DNA of 64,000 bases. Origin: Deltaproteobacteria bacterium (GTDB taxonomy: Bacteria > Desulfobacterota > DSM-4660 > Desulfatiglandales > Desulfatiglandaceae). The stretch spans positions 1-64,000 of the forward strand of contig JAIPDI010000030.1 of assembly GCA_021737785.1 (NCBI GenBank), read 5' to 3'. Positions 41,829-50,749 of this stretch are shown piece after piece (the stretch's first letter is position 1; each line of letters opens with the position of its first letter). The notes under the pieces were generated by a model. The model was not told where the DNA came from and did not search any database. It worked only from the letters and a program-made list of their open reading frames with translations. A program made the position numbers and the translations under genes.

Positions 41829-41960
41829 TCAATCAGAAGATGCTGTGGTTTTCTGCGAATAATATCCTGCCGTGAGCTTTCGCGGTTCGGCAATATGATG
41901 CGCACGCTCCTCTGTGAGTTCCACATTGTCATCGAGGTAAGGGCAGAAATAACGACTCAT
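41829..41960 (-). pseudogene. N-terminal remnant resembling a PBECR-type nuclease-like protein
   Basis: After GGAGGTCATAG, the ATG at 41960 opens MSRYFCPYLDDNVELTEERA-HHIAE, then loses the pattern and stops at 41829 (43 residues). YFCPYL...VELTEER...HIAE is the opening I associate with small proteins that continue RHPDLLP. The continuation is missing, so a deletion or frameshift has broken the gene. It lies immediately upstream of the toxin-antitoxin pair. From 41961 to 42150 I see only CT-rich spacer. Confidence 0.45.
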
Positions 41961-42150
41961 CTATGACCTCCGTTCTTGATCTTCGCAACCTCTCTCTTCT
42001 CTTCTCTTCTCCCCTCTCACCGCGACCCCTCGCTCTCTGTGTAATGGGGTTCCACACTCGATGTTCGCGGCTTGGAAGCCGCTCTCACAGTCTCCTTTCG
42101 CCCCTCTCCGCGTCTCGTCCCCCCTCGTCGTGTTCCTCTTTGGTGCGTCC

Positions 42151-43047
42151 TCATCTCCTCACATACATTTCCCCTTCCTGGATAACCCTCCCCTCCCTCA
42201 TGAGCTTTTCCAGATGTTTCTTCATGTGCACCCGCTCGCCGAACTCGAAAAAGGCCTTGGGTTCACGGGGCCTGCCGTAGATGATCCATGCCGCCACAAT
42301 GCCTTCCAGAGTCTGAGGGGTTTGCAAATGCCCCACGAGCTCATTTTCCCGCTCGTTAATGACCCCCAGATAATCATCCCATAGGTCTCCCGGTGCTTCT
42401 TCGAAAACCCCTTTCTCATGGGATGCCAGCCATATTTTGGCCGGGACCTGTCGCAGGCGTTCTATTGAGGCTATGGTTTCTTGGATGCTCGAATCGCGGT
42501 CCCCGTACCAGGGTCCGAACCGGGTCAGATCGTAATCCCCCAGGAGCAATACCCCATCGGGTTGAAAAAAGAAGGAGAGATGACCGGGCGTATGACCCGG
42601 CGTGGCCATCACCGCCACGTTCCCGGTTTTCAGAGGAATGATGTCCCCATCGCCCAGAAACCGGGTCGGCTTGCGGGACCGGTAGTGAAACTGGTCCCTC
42701 AGGATAGCACGCCAGTATTCCCGCTCCTCGGTCCCCTCCATCCCGTAGGCGTCCAAAAATGCATCCAGGTCCGCGAGGGGCGGCGCATCCGGTCTCGAGG
42801 TCAGCAGCGGGAGGTCGTCAAAAAGATCCAGATGCATGAAATGATCTTCGTGCCAATGGGTCAGCCAGATCTGGCGGACCCCGGGGCCTTCTCTCAATTG
42901 AATCAACCGGTCCCGGTCCGAGGCCGGATCGATGAGCACCCCGTCTCCCTCGATGTAGATGGAATGGCAGTTGGGGTATCTCCCATGGTTATCGCCCGGA
43001 ATAAACCATACCGGCCCGAAATGCCGTTCCTTAACCGGCGCCTTCAT
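42151..43047 (-). CDS. Metallo-beta-lactamase-fold hydrolase
   Basis: 298 residues, no signal peptide. The metal motif HxHxDH appears as LTHWHEDHFMHLDLF, the next His as MATPGHTPGHLSFF, and the Asp ligand as LLLGDYDLTRFGPWYG. A C-terminal helical part (~210-298; SIERLRQVPAKIWLASHEKG, with another possible His ligand) is typical of glyoxalase-II-like hydrolases. The substrate is unknown. It is followed by a DUF898-TPR gene upstream on the same strand with a 59-base gap. Confidence 0.85.
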   Translation of the reverse strand: MKAPVKERHFGPVWFIPGDNHGRYPNCHSIYIEGDGVLIDPASDRDRLIQLREGPGVRQIWLTHWHEDHFMHLDLFDDLPLLTSRPDAPPLADLDAFLDAYGMEGTEEREYWRAILRDQFHYRSRKPTRFLGDGDIIPLKTGNVAVMATPGHTPGHLSFFFQPDGVLLLGDYDLTRFGPWYGDRDSSIQETIASIERLRQVPAKIWLASHEKGVFEEAPGDLWDDYLGVINERENELVGHLQTPQTLEGIVAAWIIYGRPREPKAFFEFGERVHMKKHLEKLMREGRVIQEGEMYVRR

Positions 43048-43106
43048 CCGTGATATCTCCTATCTCTGAAGCGGATATACCGTCATATCCCCTGTGCTCT
43101 CCCGTA

Positions 43107-44690
43107 TCAATTTGCGGCCGGCGTACCGGGACCCGCCTCTTTTCCCGGCGATTCCGAAGAAGGTCGCTCCCTCAGGGCAGTGGCCTTGCTGAAATCGGCC
43201 CGGGCCTCTGCATCGCGCCCTTCAGAGAGATGGAGGAGCCCCCGGTTATAGTAAAGGTCCGCATCCTCCGGGTTCAGTTCCAGTCCCCTGGTATAATCTT
43301 TCAGGGCCAGGTTCCTCTTTCCCATTTGAAAATAGGCGCTTCCCCGGTTGCAATAGACATCGGCGGCATGCGGATTCAACTCGATGGCCTCGCTGAAATC
43401 TGTGACTGCCAGGTCAAGCTTCCCCATCCTCGCCCGTATCAGGCCCCGGTTGTAGTAGGCATCGCTGTTGCGACGGTTGATTTCAATGGCGCGGGTAAAG
43501 TCCTTTTCAGCCTTTTCCAACTCCCCCATCCGTCCATACAGACCGGCGCGGCTGTAATATGCATCGGCATTCTGCCCATCCTTTTTAATAAACGCATTGA
43601 GATCTTGGATCTCTCTTTCATACTCCCCTGAAGACGGAACCGTTTCCCCGGCAGGGGATGTCCAGGCAGGCGCCAGCAGTCCTTCAGGGACCCCCTTTTC
43701 GGAAGAAGGCGGCCTGACAGGTGCGGCCGAACCAGGGAGTGTTCCCTTCGGAGCAGGGGGAGACGGCTTGTGGGCCGGTTCCGGGGCGGTTTTCAGAGTG
43801 GGTCGTTTCACTGGACCTCTCACAGAACCCTGGGATAGGGGGCCTTCTCCCTTCATCTCAAGAAGCCGGCCCAGGTTGACTGTCTCGGATATCCGGATCC
43901 CCAGACGATCCTTGATAAACAGGGCCGCTGCGGCCATCCCCACCAGGACGATCAGGACAAAAAGAATAACCCAGAGAAAGCGTGTTCTGACAGGCGGAAA
44001 GTGTTCGATCTCTTCTTCGTCGCCCACCACCAGACCCCGGGTCTCCCAGCGAAAGAACATGCAGATCAGCCAGGGGGATATGATGATCCCCAAAAGGGGC
44101 GACAGCCACGCCACGGCAGGCAGGTTCACCAATGGCCCGACCGCGGGGAACAGGACCAGGACCACCACCAGGATGAGATATATCTGCAAGAGCCCCCAGA
44201 AACCGGCCCCAAAAGAGGTTTTGGCGCCCCCGTATCGGAAATGCACTTGTTTCCAGGCATAATAGCGGTACATGGCATAGAAGCTGTAAAGCCCCAAGGT
44301 CAGGATGGGCAGGACAAAAAAATGTATGAGGGAAAAGAGAAGGAGGCTCCCCCCTGTCCCCACGAAAATGCTCGGATGGCCGTCCACCAGCGTGCTTCGG
44401 GCCTTCCATCGGGATATGGCGCACGCGGCCCATGGCCAGTAGATGCCGAGGGTGACAACCGTCAGCAGGCCGTTCACCAGACCCAGGACCAGGAGCTGTC
44501 CGCCGGTCCCGGTGAAGGTCATCGGCCTGCCGTTGATCCGGGTATGGGATGCCCTCAACCGGAAGAGTCTGACCCATGCCCAAGGGGAATAGATGCCCAA
44601 TGTGAGCATGCTCAGCAAAAACATATGGATAATGGAAACCGCCAGGTAATCTCTCCCGCTACCGTTGAACTCACAGTTTCCCTTGGGCAT
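43107..44690 (-). CDS. DUF898 (YjgN-like) membrane protein fused to TPR repeats
   Basis: 527 residues. The first ~270 are membrane-embedded: three repeats of a FTGTGG / LLTVVTLGIYWPWA type (FNGSGRDYL, FTGTGGQLL, FVGTGGSLL), as in DUF898/YjgN proteins, then further helices and one at ~240-262 (FLWVILFVLIVLVGMAAAALF). A Pro-rich linker (~290-350) leads to about four TPRs (~365-510; DAYYSRAGLYGRMGELEKAE and similar 34-residue units with Asn-x-Asp-Ala-Tyr-Tyr-Asn-Arg-Gly). The TPRs probably bind a protein partner. No substrate or process can be assigned. Confidence 0.8.
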   Translation of the reverse strand: MPKGNCEFNGSGRDYLAVSIIHMFLLSMLTLGIYSPWAWVRLFRLRASHTRINGRPMTFTGTGGQLLVLGLVNGLLTVVTLGIYWPWAACAISRWKARSTLVDGHPSIFVGTGGSLLLFSLIHFFVLPILTLGLYSFYAMYRYYAWKQVHFRYGGAKTSFGAGFWGLLQIYLILVVVLVLFPAVGPLVNLPAVAWLSPLLGIIISPWLICMFFRWETRGLVVGDEEEIEHFPPVRTRFLWVILFVLIVLVGMAAAALFIKDRLGIRISETVNLGRLLEMKGEGPLSQGSVRGPVKRPTLKTAPEPAHKPSPPAPKGTLPGSAAPVRPPSSEKGVPEGLLAPAWTSPAGETVPSSGEYEREIQDLNAFIKKDGQNADAYYSRAGLYGRMGELEKAEKDFTRAIEINRRNSDAYYNRGLIRARMGKLDLAVTDFSEAIELNPHAADVYCNRGSAYFQMGKRNLALKDYTRGLELNPEDADLYYNRGLLHLSEGRDAEARADFSKATALRERPSSESPGKEAGPGTPAAN

Positions 44691-45007
44691 CGCCTTCTCC
44701 TTTTTGCAGGTGAATTATCCGTTTCCGGAACTTCGAGGTAATCCTGAAGGGCCACTCAAAGTTTCGGATAGATTATCCTAACCTCTTGGGGCGAGATGAT
44801 CTGGTCCCAAGGCAGTCCAGATAAAATACCCGGATCAAGACCTGATTGCAAGTCAAGATCTTGTTTCAGCGGAAGGATATGGGAGTTTTAGGGGATGAGA
44901 ATCGATATTTTCTTTTGAAGAACTCCACGGCAGAAGCGAGACCATGAAAGAGATATGAATGCTCCCAGCTGTGAAGAATAAAGTGGCGTGGGATAACGCT
45001 CGAGACT
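44691..45007. other. Intergenic region, no feature recognised
   Basis: About 317 bases between the DUF898-TPR start and the IclR-type stop. I see no gene, terminator or repeat family in it; it presumably contains the DUF898-TPR promoter. Confidence 0.4.
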
Positions 45008-45811
45008 TCAAGCGACAGGTCCAGCATGCCCTCGCCCTGAGGCGGATGCGGGATCCTGACAGCAAAGCCGGCTGATCTCTTCTCCCGCCGCCTTTGTGGC
45101 GCTGATCAAGTCCGCCATCTTGTCCCTGTCAAGGCTCCTTTTGAATCCCACCACCCAGATGGCGGATATCAGATGTCGCCATCCTTTGATGGGCGCGGCG
45201 ACCGCCCTCACCCCCGGGATGTATTCTTCATCATCCGTGGCATAACCGTCCTCCCGGGCACGGGCGACCTCCTGCAGAAAACGTTCCGGATCAGTGACCG
45301 TATGCTCTGTAAACCTGGGGAGTCCATCTGTTTTTATGATTCGAAGGGCCTGGTCCGGATCCATGGACGCTAAAATGACCCTCCCCGTGGCCCCTGCAAA
45401 CAAGGGAATGATGGTTCCCTTGGGGGAGGTGATCTTGTGATCCTGACTCGACTCGACAATATCCAGGATGGTGATGTGGTTGGTATTCAAGACCCCCAGA
45501 CAGACTGTTTCCAATGTCCTTCCCATCAATCTCTCCATGGCAGGTCGCGCCAGTTCTTTGAGATCAAACTGGGAATACGCCTGTTTACCCAATTCAAACA
45601 AGGTGACGCCCAGGGTGTACTTCTTTGTCGTGGGCGCCCTCATGATAGCCCCTGAATTCTCCAGGGCGGAGACAATGCCATGGACCGTACCCTTACTCAT
45701 ATGGAGACGATCTGCGATCTCGGTGATGCCCAATCCGAATCGCGCCTTGGAGATGAGCCTCAATATTTGAAACGCCTTTGTTACTGAAGGAGCTTGATAG
45801 GTTGTCGTCAT
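45008..45811 (-). CDS. IclR-family transcriptional regulator
   Basis: 267 residues. The N-terminal winged helix has AFQILRLISKARFGLGITEI and RLHMSKGTVHGIVSALENSG; the C-terminal effector domain has the family pattern GRVILASMDPDQA, GYATDDEEYIPGVRAVAAPI and a final helix KAAGEEISRLC. IclR proteins bind small carboxylates. It is divergent from the metF-like gene across a 279-base AT-rich region that contains TATGACATA and TTGACT/TACTTT hexamers (near 45890 and 45937), so methyl-branch or one-carbon genes are the probable targets. Confidence 0.9.
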   Translation of the reverse strand: MTTTYQAPSVTKAFQILRLISKARFGLGITEIADRLHMSKGTVHGIVSALENSGAIMRAPTTKKYTLGVTLFELGKQAYSQFDLKELARPAMERLMGRTLETVCLGVLNTNHITILDIVESSQDHKITSPKGTIIPLFAGATGRVILASMDPDQALRIIKTDGLPRFTEHTVTDPERFLQEVARAREDGYATDDEEYIPGVRAVAAPIKGWRHLISAIWVVGFKRSLDRDKMADLISATKAAGEEISRLCCQDPASASGRGHAGPVA

Positions 45812-46090
45812 CGTTCACCATAATGAATTTTTTCATAAAGGTTATTCTACTGCGGATTATTTGTCAACCCGAATCTCTATAGTATCAAATATGACATAAC
45901 ATTATATTATTCTGTGTCTTTATTGACATTTTTTCCTTGACTCCTGGCGGGAATGTGGTACTTTTAATGTACGTGGGATTTCTGTTCGGGTTCAGTATCA
46001 TGAACTACCATATAATTTCCGGCCGATCGACGGCTGTATCGGAGACAGAGGCCCGCGGGCGGGATTACATCTTCTAATATCTTTTACGCC

Positions 46091-47023
46091 ATGGAAACAA
46101 AGACACCCGGCAGACTTGAAAAAGTCCTTTCCAGCGGACATTTGGCCGTCACCTCGGAGTGTGGACCTCCCAGGGGAAGCGACGCTGATGTCATCAAAAG
46201 AAAGGCCGCGATCCTCAAGGACCATGTAGATGCCGTAAATGTCACGGACAATCAGACGGCCATGACCCGGCTGTGCAGTCTGGTCTCGGTGATTCATCTG
46301 AAATTGATGGATATGGAGCCGATCCTGCAGATGGTGGTGCGGGACAGAAATCGAATCGCCCTCCAGAGCGACATACTGGGGGCAGCGTCCTTCGATATCC
46401 GGAATGTACTCTGTCTCTCAGGAGATCATCAGAAATTCGGGGACTGTCCCGAGGCCCAGAATGTCTATGACCTTGATTCGATGCAATTGATTCAGATGGT
46501 CAGGCATATGAGCGACCAGGGCAAATTCCTGAGCGGCGACGACATCCAGCGACCCCCCCGCCTTTTCGTGGGTGCGGCGGCCAACCCTTTTGCAGATCCC
46601 TTTGAAATCCGCGTCCCCCGTCTGGCCAAAAAAATCGCCGCAGGCGCCCAGTTCATTCAGACCCAGTGTATCTATAATATTGCCCGGTTCGAATCATGGA
46701 TGGCACAGGCCAGGGACCGGGGACTCCATGAGAAGGTCTTCATACTGGCGGGGGTAACCCCGATGAAGTCGGCAGGCATGGCAAAATATATGAAAGCCCG
46801 AGTCCCGGGGATGGACGTGCCGCAGGAAATCGTCGACCGGATGGGCGGTGTGCCTAAAAAGGATCAGCCTGCAGAGGGGGTCAATATATGTGTGGAAACC
46901 ATTCAACGGCTGAAAGAGGTTGAAGGCGTCAGCGGGTTCCACATCATGGCCATTGAATGGGAAGAAACGGTTCCGGAAATTGTGGAACGAAGCGGGCTCT
47001 TTCCGAGGCCAGGAATCGACTGA
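46091..47023 (+). CDS. metF: Methylenetetrahydrofolate reductase, MetF-type
   Basis: 310 residues. TSECGPPRGSD supplies the catalytic Glu, VNVTDNQTAMTRL the folate loop, LCLSGDHQKFGD the flavin loop with Asp, VGAAANPFADPFE, and AAGAQFIQTQCIYNIARFESW the substrate-binding Gln. The C-terminal GVNICVETIQRLKEV is as in anaerobic MetF. It reduces 5,10-methylene-THF to 5-methyl-THF. The next two genes encode a ferredoxin and MetV, as in the acetogenic MetFV complex. No obvious ribosome binding site precedes the ATG, so the start may differ slightly. Confidence 0.93.
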   Translation: METKTPGRLEKVLSSGHLAVTSECGPPRGSDADVIKRKAAILKDHVDAVNVTDNQTAMTRLCSLVSVIHLKLMDMEPILQMVVRDRNRIALQSDILGAASFDIRNVLCLSGDHQKFGDCPEAQNVYDLDSMQLIQMVRHMSDQGKFLSGDDIQRPPRLFVGAAANPFADPFEIRVPRLAKKIAAGAQFIQTQCIYNIARFESWMAQARDRGLHEKVFILAGVTPMKSAGMAKYMKARVPGMDVPQEIVDRMGGVPKKDQPAEGVNICVETIQRLKEVEGVSGFHIMAIEWEETVPEIVERSGLFPRPGID

Positions 47024-47040
47024 GTTTTGTAGGAGGAGCA

Positions 47041-47180
47041 AGGCGCAAGGCATGAGCCTTGAGGCACGAGCAGCAGGCAGTAAGGAGTAAGCAGCAGGCA
47101 AGCCAGTATCCAATATCCAGGAACCAGCAACGATAACCCCTGAACTTTTGAACCCGAAACCTCTGAACCTCTACTCGAGG
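47041..47180 (+). repeat. Word-like repeats between metF and the ferredoxin gene
   Basis: GGCGCAAGGCATGAGCCTTG, GCAGTAAGGAGTAAGCAGC, CAGTATCCAATATCCAGG and TGAACTTTTGAACCCG/CCTCTGAACCTCTAC follow each other. These match four families seen at 18085, 35646, 51390 and 52889. Confidence 0.65.
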
Positions 47181-47191
47181 AGACAACCCTG

Positions 47192-47605
47192 ATGTCCTAT
47201 TTTGTAGTCAGTGACAATTGCAACGGATGTCTGTCATGTGTGGAGAACTGCCCTGCAAACGCATTGAGCTACGAAGACGCCGATGGAAAGAGGACGATTC
47301 TGCACAACATGGCCAGGTGCGTCAGGTGTGCCAACTGCTGGAGGGTTTGCCCGCAGGAGGCGATCCAGTTCCAGCATTTTTTGGAGAACAGATGGGATGC
47401 GGTCATCCAACTCGGGCTGGTTTACTGTAGCGTATGTGGAGAACCCCTCTACACCGCGGCTCAGGAGAAGACGCTGTCCGGAAACATGGGGAGGCCCCTG
47501 GAGCACCTTTGTCCGAAACATAAGAGCGCTGATTTCGCTGCCAGACAGGCATTATTTCTCAAGAAAAAACAGAGTAACAGAGAGACCCAACATGATCGTC
47601 GCTGA
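47192..47605 (+). CDS. Ferredoxin-like protein with 2[4Fe-4S] and a C-terminal zinc-ribbon-like part
   Basis: 137 residues. The first cluster motif is CNGCLSCVENCP, the second CVRCANCWRVCP. After a linker, YCSVCGEPL and LCPKHK give a CxxC...CxxH pattern that could bind zinc. It lies between metF and metV and overlaps metV by 14 bases, so it probably transfers electrons to the MetF-MetV complex. Start: ATG at 47192 after GAGGAGACAACCCTG. Confidence 0.88.
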   Translation: MSYFVVSDNCNGCLSCVENCPANALSYEDADGKRTILHNMARCVRCANCWRVCPQEAIQFQHFLENRWDAVIQLGLVYCSVCGEPLYTAAQEKTLSGNMGRPLEHLCPKHKSADFAARQALFLKKKQSNRETQHDRR

Positions 47606-48260
47606 GCTGAAGCCTATAGATGAAATTGCCGAATCCATCTCGCATTTCAAGAAAGTCGCTATCGTTGCCTGTGGCGGATGCGTATCGATCTGCCTGACAG
47701 GGGGAGCGAATAACGCCGACGCCCTTGCAAGGGAATTGGCACACCCCAGGCATTATCAATCCCTTCCGCCGGTCTTTGACACCACCACCATTCAGAGACA
47801 GTGTGAGAAGGATTTTGTAAACGCCTTTCTCAATATTCCTCCTGATGCCGACGCGATCCTGTCTCTCGCCTGCGGCGCAGGCGTACAGACCGTGGCAGAG
47901 GCGATGGAAACGCTTCCGGTGATTCCGGCGCTCAATACCAGTTTTTTGGGATCCCTGGACGCACCGGGGATATGGAGGGAGAAATGCCAGGGCTGCGGGA
48001 ATTGCCTGCTAGCCTTTACCGGCGGGATCTGTCCTGTGTCGCGTTGCGCCAAACATCTCCTGAACGGTCCCTGCGGCGGTTCCAAAAACGGCAAGTGCGA
48101 GATCGGTGAGGATACGGATTGTGCCTGGCAGCTGATCATCGACCGCTTGAAGGTCCTCGGCAGGCTCGATGAATACGAAAAGCTGTTCCCTCTCAAGGAC
48201 TGGTCCACCGACAGGGGGAAAGGGCCGCGTGTCCAGGGAGTTGACAGGACAAAAACCTGA
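47592..48260 (+). CDS. metV: MetV-type zinc/Fe-S subunit of methylene-THF reductase
   Basis: 222 residues. It opens MIVAELKPIDEIAESISHFK. Two parts are visible: an N-terminal domain with VACGGCVSICLTGG and LSLACGAGVQTVAE, and a C-terminal cysteine-rich MTHFR-C domain: KCQGCGNCLL, GGICPVSRCAKHLLNGPCGG, GKCEIGEDTDCAW. The GPCGGSKNGKCE text is diagnostic of MetV. In Moorella MetV binds MetF and passes electrons to it. The 5' end overlaps the ferredoxin gene. Confidence 0.92.
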   Translation: MIVAELKPIDEIAESISHFKKVAIVACGGCVSICLTGGANNADALARELAHPRHYQSLPPVFDTTTIQRQCEKDFVNAFLNIPPDADAILSLACGAGVQTVAEAMETLPVIPALNTSFLGSLDAPGIWREKCQGCGNCLLAFTGGICPVSRCAKHLLNGPCGGSKNGKCEIGEDTDCAWQLIIDRLKVLGRLDEYEKLFPLKDWSTDRGKGPRVQGVDRTKT

Positions 48261-48383
48261 AATTCACGGAAATAGGCTGCGTATATATCGCAACTCAAAC
48301 GAAAATCATTAGCTTAGCATTGTTTTGACTGACGAGGAAATAGACCAAGACGCAAGCAAAGCCAAAAAAGGAAAGGAGAAAAT

Positions 48384-48677
48384 ATGGCAATGGAAAAAGG
48401 GACATTGTCAGGAGCTGAGAGTCTGCGCAAGACCAGAACCTTCGGCAAGATCAGGTGTCACAACCCGAGTTGCATGGAAAGGATTCAGCCGGCTCCAGGG
48501 GCCAAGCATGTGAAGTGCCCCACCTGCGGCATGGAGTACCGCCTGTTCTGGGTGAACGAAAACCTTCCCAGAATACGCGGACCGGTCTGGGATGTGAACC
48601 GGAAATTAGCGGAAGAAAAAATGGCCGCGATAGAAGCGGCCGCGCCCGCAAAGGGTGCAAAGAAGGGGGGCAAGTAA
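48384..48677 (+). CDS. Small zinc-ribbon protein preceding AOR
   Basis: 97 residues; AAAGGAGAAAAT precedes the start. Cysteines CHNPSC and CPTCG form a zinc ribbon in the middle. The N-terminus is basic (LRKTRTFGKIR) and the tail is Ala/Lys-rich (EAAAPAKGAKKGGK). It ends one base before the AOR start and so is co-translated with it. It may be an assembly or electron-transfer accessory of AOR; no known family is recognised with confidence. Confidence 0.7.
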   Translation: MAMEKGTLSGAESLRKTRTFGKIRCHNPSCMERIQPAPGAKHVKCPTCGMEYRLFWVNENLPRIRGPVWDVNRKLAEEKMAAIEAAAPAKGAKKGGK

Positions 48678-48678
48678 G

Positions 48679-50619
48679 ATGGCATTGAACAGAAAAATAG
48701 CGTTTATCGATCTCTCTACCGGAGACATCCAGATCAAACCGATCCCGCTGGACGTGCGAAAAAAATTCCTGGGCGGGAGAGGCCTGGACGCCTATTTGCT
48801 ATATAACCATACAAAGAAGGGGTGCGATCCCTTGGGTCCGGACAATACCCTCATGGTCAGCGGCGGCATCCTGACAGCCACCTGCGCATCTGCAACGGCC
48901 AGGACCCACTTCATGGCCAAGTCCCCGCTCACCGGCCTGCTGGGGAGCGCCAACATGGGCGGTTTTTTTGCACCGGAGCTGGCCTGGGCCGGATTCCATC
49001 ATTTGGTGATCAAGGGAAAGGCCGAGAAGCCGGTCTACCTCTGGATTCACAACGGCAAGATTGAGATTCGAGACGCCGCACACCTCTGGGGCAAGACCAC
49101 CACGGATACCCAATGGGCGATTCGGGAAGAACTGGGGGATGACGAGATCAAGAGCGCGGTCATCGGCCCGGCCGGAGAAAACCTGGTGACCTATGCCAAT
49201 GTGATGACAGGCATCAAGAACGCCGCCGGCAGAACCGGCATGGGCTGCGTCATGGGGTCGAAGAATCTCAAGGCCATTGCCGCAAGGGGCACCATGGACA
49301 TCAAGATCGCCCATCCGGTGGACGCCTTGGAGTACAATAAACGATTCATCGATCAGATCACCAGCGCCAAGGTCAATCAGACCCAGGGAAGCCTGGGGAC
49401 CCCTTTTATTTGGGGGGCCACCAACTGCTGGGGCGGCATCCGGACACGCAACTTTCAGTATAACCAGTGCGAGAATGCCGATGATATCGAACCCGAGCGG
49501 ATCGATGAAATCTGTGAAGAGACCATGGGACCCTATCACATGACCGGGTGCTTCGGCTGCCAGATTCATTGCCGGGCCCAGTATAAGATTCCTTCAGGTC
49601 CCTATGCAGGGAAATACGAGGAGGGACCGGAATACACCTCCCTGGGGGCCTTTGGCGGCGAGCCGGACTGCAAGAGCGCCGAGACCGTCCTGACAGGAAA
49701 TCACCTGGTGGATCAGTACGGCATCGACAACCTGGAGATCGGCAGCATCATCTCCTGGGCCATGGAACTCTATGAACTGGGGATCCTCACCAGCAAGGAT
49801 ACGGACGGGCTGGATCTGAGTTTCGGCAATGACGAGGCCCTTCTGGAAATGATCCACCGCATCTGTTACCGGAAAGGGTGGTTGGGCGACACCCTGGCCG
49901 ATGGCGGCATACCGGCGGCTGAGAAGATAGGCAAAAATTCCTTTGATTATCTGATCCAGGTCAAGGGGATGAACAATCTCCACTCAGATGAGCGGGCCAC
50001 GCCCGCCCTGGCCCTGGGCATCGCCACCGGTTCCAGGGGTTCGGATCATCTGAGGAGCCGGCCGGCCATCGACCTGTACCATCTCCCTGAAAAGATTCTG
50101 AGGCAGATATACAGCAATCCAGTTCCTTACGAGGGGCCATTGAGTTCCGAACATACCGCGTATGAGGGAAAGCCGTGGCAGGTCTTCTGGCAGGAAAACT
50201 GCTACATGGGAGTGGATTGTCTCGGCATCTGTAAATACCACACCACCTTTTTAGGTGCGACCCTTCCCAACTTTGAGGATTGGGCCAAGGTTCTCTATTA
50301 CAATACCGGGATAGAGCTGACCCCGAAAGAGATATGGGACGTGGCAGAACGATGTTACAACATTGAGCGGCTGTTCAATTTGAGAGAAGGTCTGACCCGT
50401 GATGACCTCAAAAAAGGCGACACCCTTAATCATCGCTATTTTGATGAACCCTGCAGGCGGGGGGCGCCGGATGTCATCGGCAAGACCATCGACCGAAAGA
50501 AATTCAAGAAGATGATCGATGAATACTACGAGCATCACGGCTGGGATGAAAACGGCGTGCCCACGGCAGAGACCCTGAAGCGCCTGGGCCTGGAGAATGA
50601 GCCGTCCCATCTGGTTTAG
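48679..50619 (+). CDS. aor: Aldehyde ferredoxin oxidoreductase, tungsten/molybdopterin type
   Basis: The start at 48679 opens MALNRKIAFIDLSTG; 646 residues. N-terminal domain (~1-205) has GGRGLDAYLLY and ARTHFMAKSPLTGLLGSAN, binding the bis-pyranopterin. The 4Fe-4S ligands are in GCFGCQIHCR and, late, VDCLGICK. GPAGENLVTYANVMT, GRTGMGCVMGSKNLKAIA and EYTSLGAFG are typical AOR text. It oxidises aldehydes to acids with ferredoxin, or reduces acids; BamB-type benzoyl-CoA reductase subunits are relatives, but their usual Bam context is absent. The adjacent zinc-ribbon and 4Fe-4S genes would be its accessory and electron partner. Confidence 0.92.
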   Translation: MALNRKIAFIDLSTGDIQIKPIPLDVRKKFLGGRGLDAYLLYNHTKKGCDPLGPDNTLMVSGGILTATCASATARTHFMAKSPLTGLLGSANMGGFFAPELAWAGFHHLVIKGKAEKPVYLWIHNGKIEIRDAAHLWGKTTTDTQWAIREELGDDEIKSAVIGPAGENLVTYANVMTGIKNAAGRTGMGCVMGSKNLKAIAARGTMDIKIAHPVDALEYNKRFIDQITSAKVNQTQGSLGTPFIWGATNCWGGIRTRNFQYNQCENADDIEPERIDEICEETMGPYHMTGCFGCQIHCRAQYKIPSGPYAGKYEEGPEYTSLGAFGGEPDCKSAETVLTGNHLVDQYGIDNLEIGSIISWAMELYELGILTSKDTDGLDLSFGNDEALLEMIHRICYRKGWLGDTLADGGIPAAEKIGKNSFDYLIQVKGMNNLHSDERATPALALGIATGSRGSDHLRSRPAIDLYHLPEKILRQIYSNPVPYEGPLSSEHTAYEGKPWQVFWQENCYMGVDCLGICKYHTTFLGATLPNFEDWAKVLYYNTGIELTPKEIWDVAERCYNIERLFNLREGLTRDDLKKGDTLNHRYFDEPCRRGAPDVIGKTIDRKKFKKMIDEYYEHHGWDENGVPTAETLKRLGLENEPSHLV

Positions 50620-50626
50620 CCCGCAT

Positions 50627-50686
50627 ACTGCCCCGAAATGCACCCGGAGCGGCCTTTTTCAAGACCGCTGAACCAAACGGGGCAGT
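50627..50686 (+). other. Nested hairpin between AOR and its Fe-S partner
   Basis: ACTGCCCCG (50627-50635) and CGGGGCAGT (50678-50686) are perfect 9-base arms. Inside, AGCGG (50648-50652) and CCGCT (50664-50668 region) pair as well. No T-run follows, so it is more likely an RNA processing or stability element than a terminator. Confidence 0.6.
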
Positions 50687-50749
50687 CATCTGAAAAAATC
50701 CCTCCGGCCCCGGCAGGAGGGAAGAGCTTATTTTGAGAGGAGAAGATCA

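Noticed and set aside
46687-46700. GGTTCGAATCATGG, similar to a tRNA T-arm
   Set aside because: It lies inside the metF-type coding sequence and no acceptor or anticodon arm can be formed around it.
48679-50619. AOR-like protein as the BamB subunit of class II benzoyl-CoA reductase
   Set aside because: The neighbouring BamC-BamI genes are absent from the window; only a zinc ribbon and one Fe-S protein flank it, so generic AOR is the safer call.
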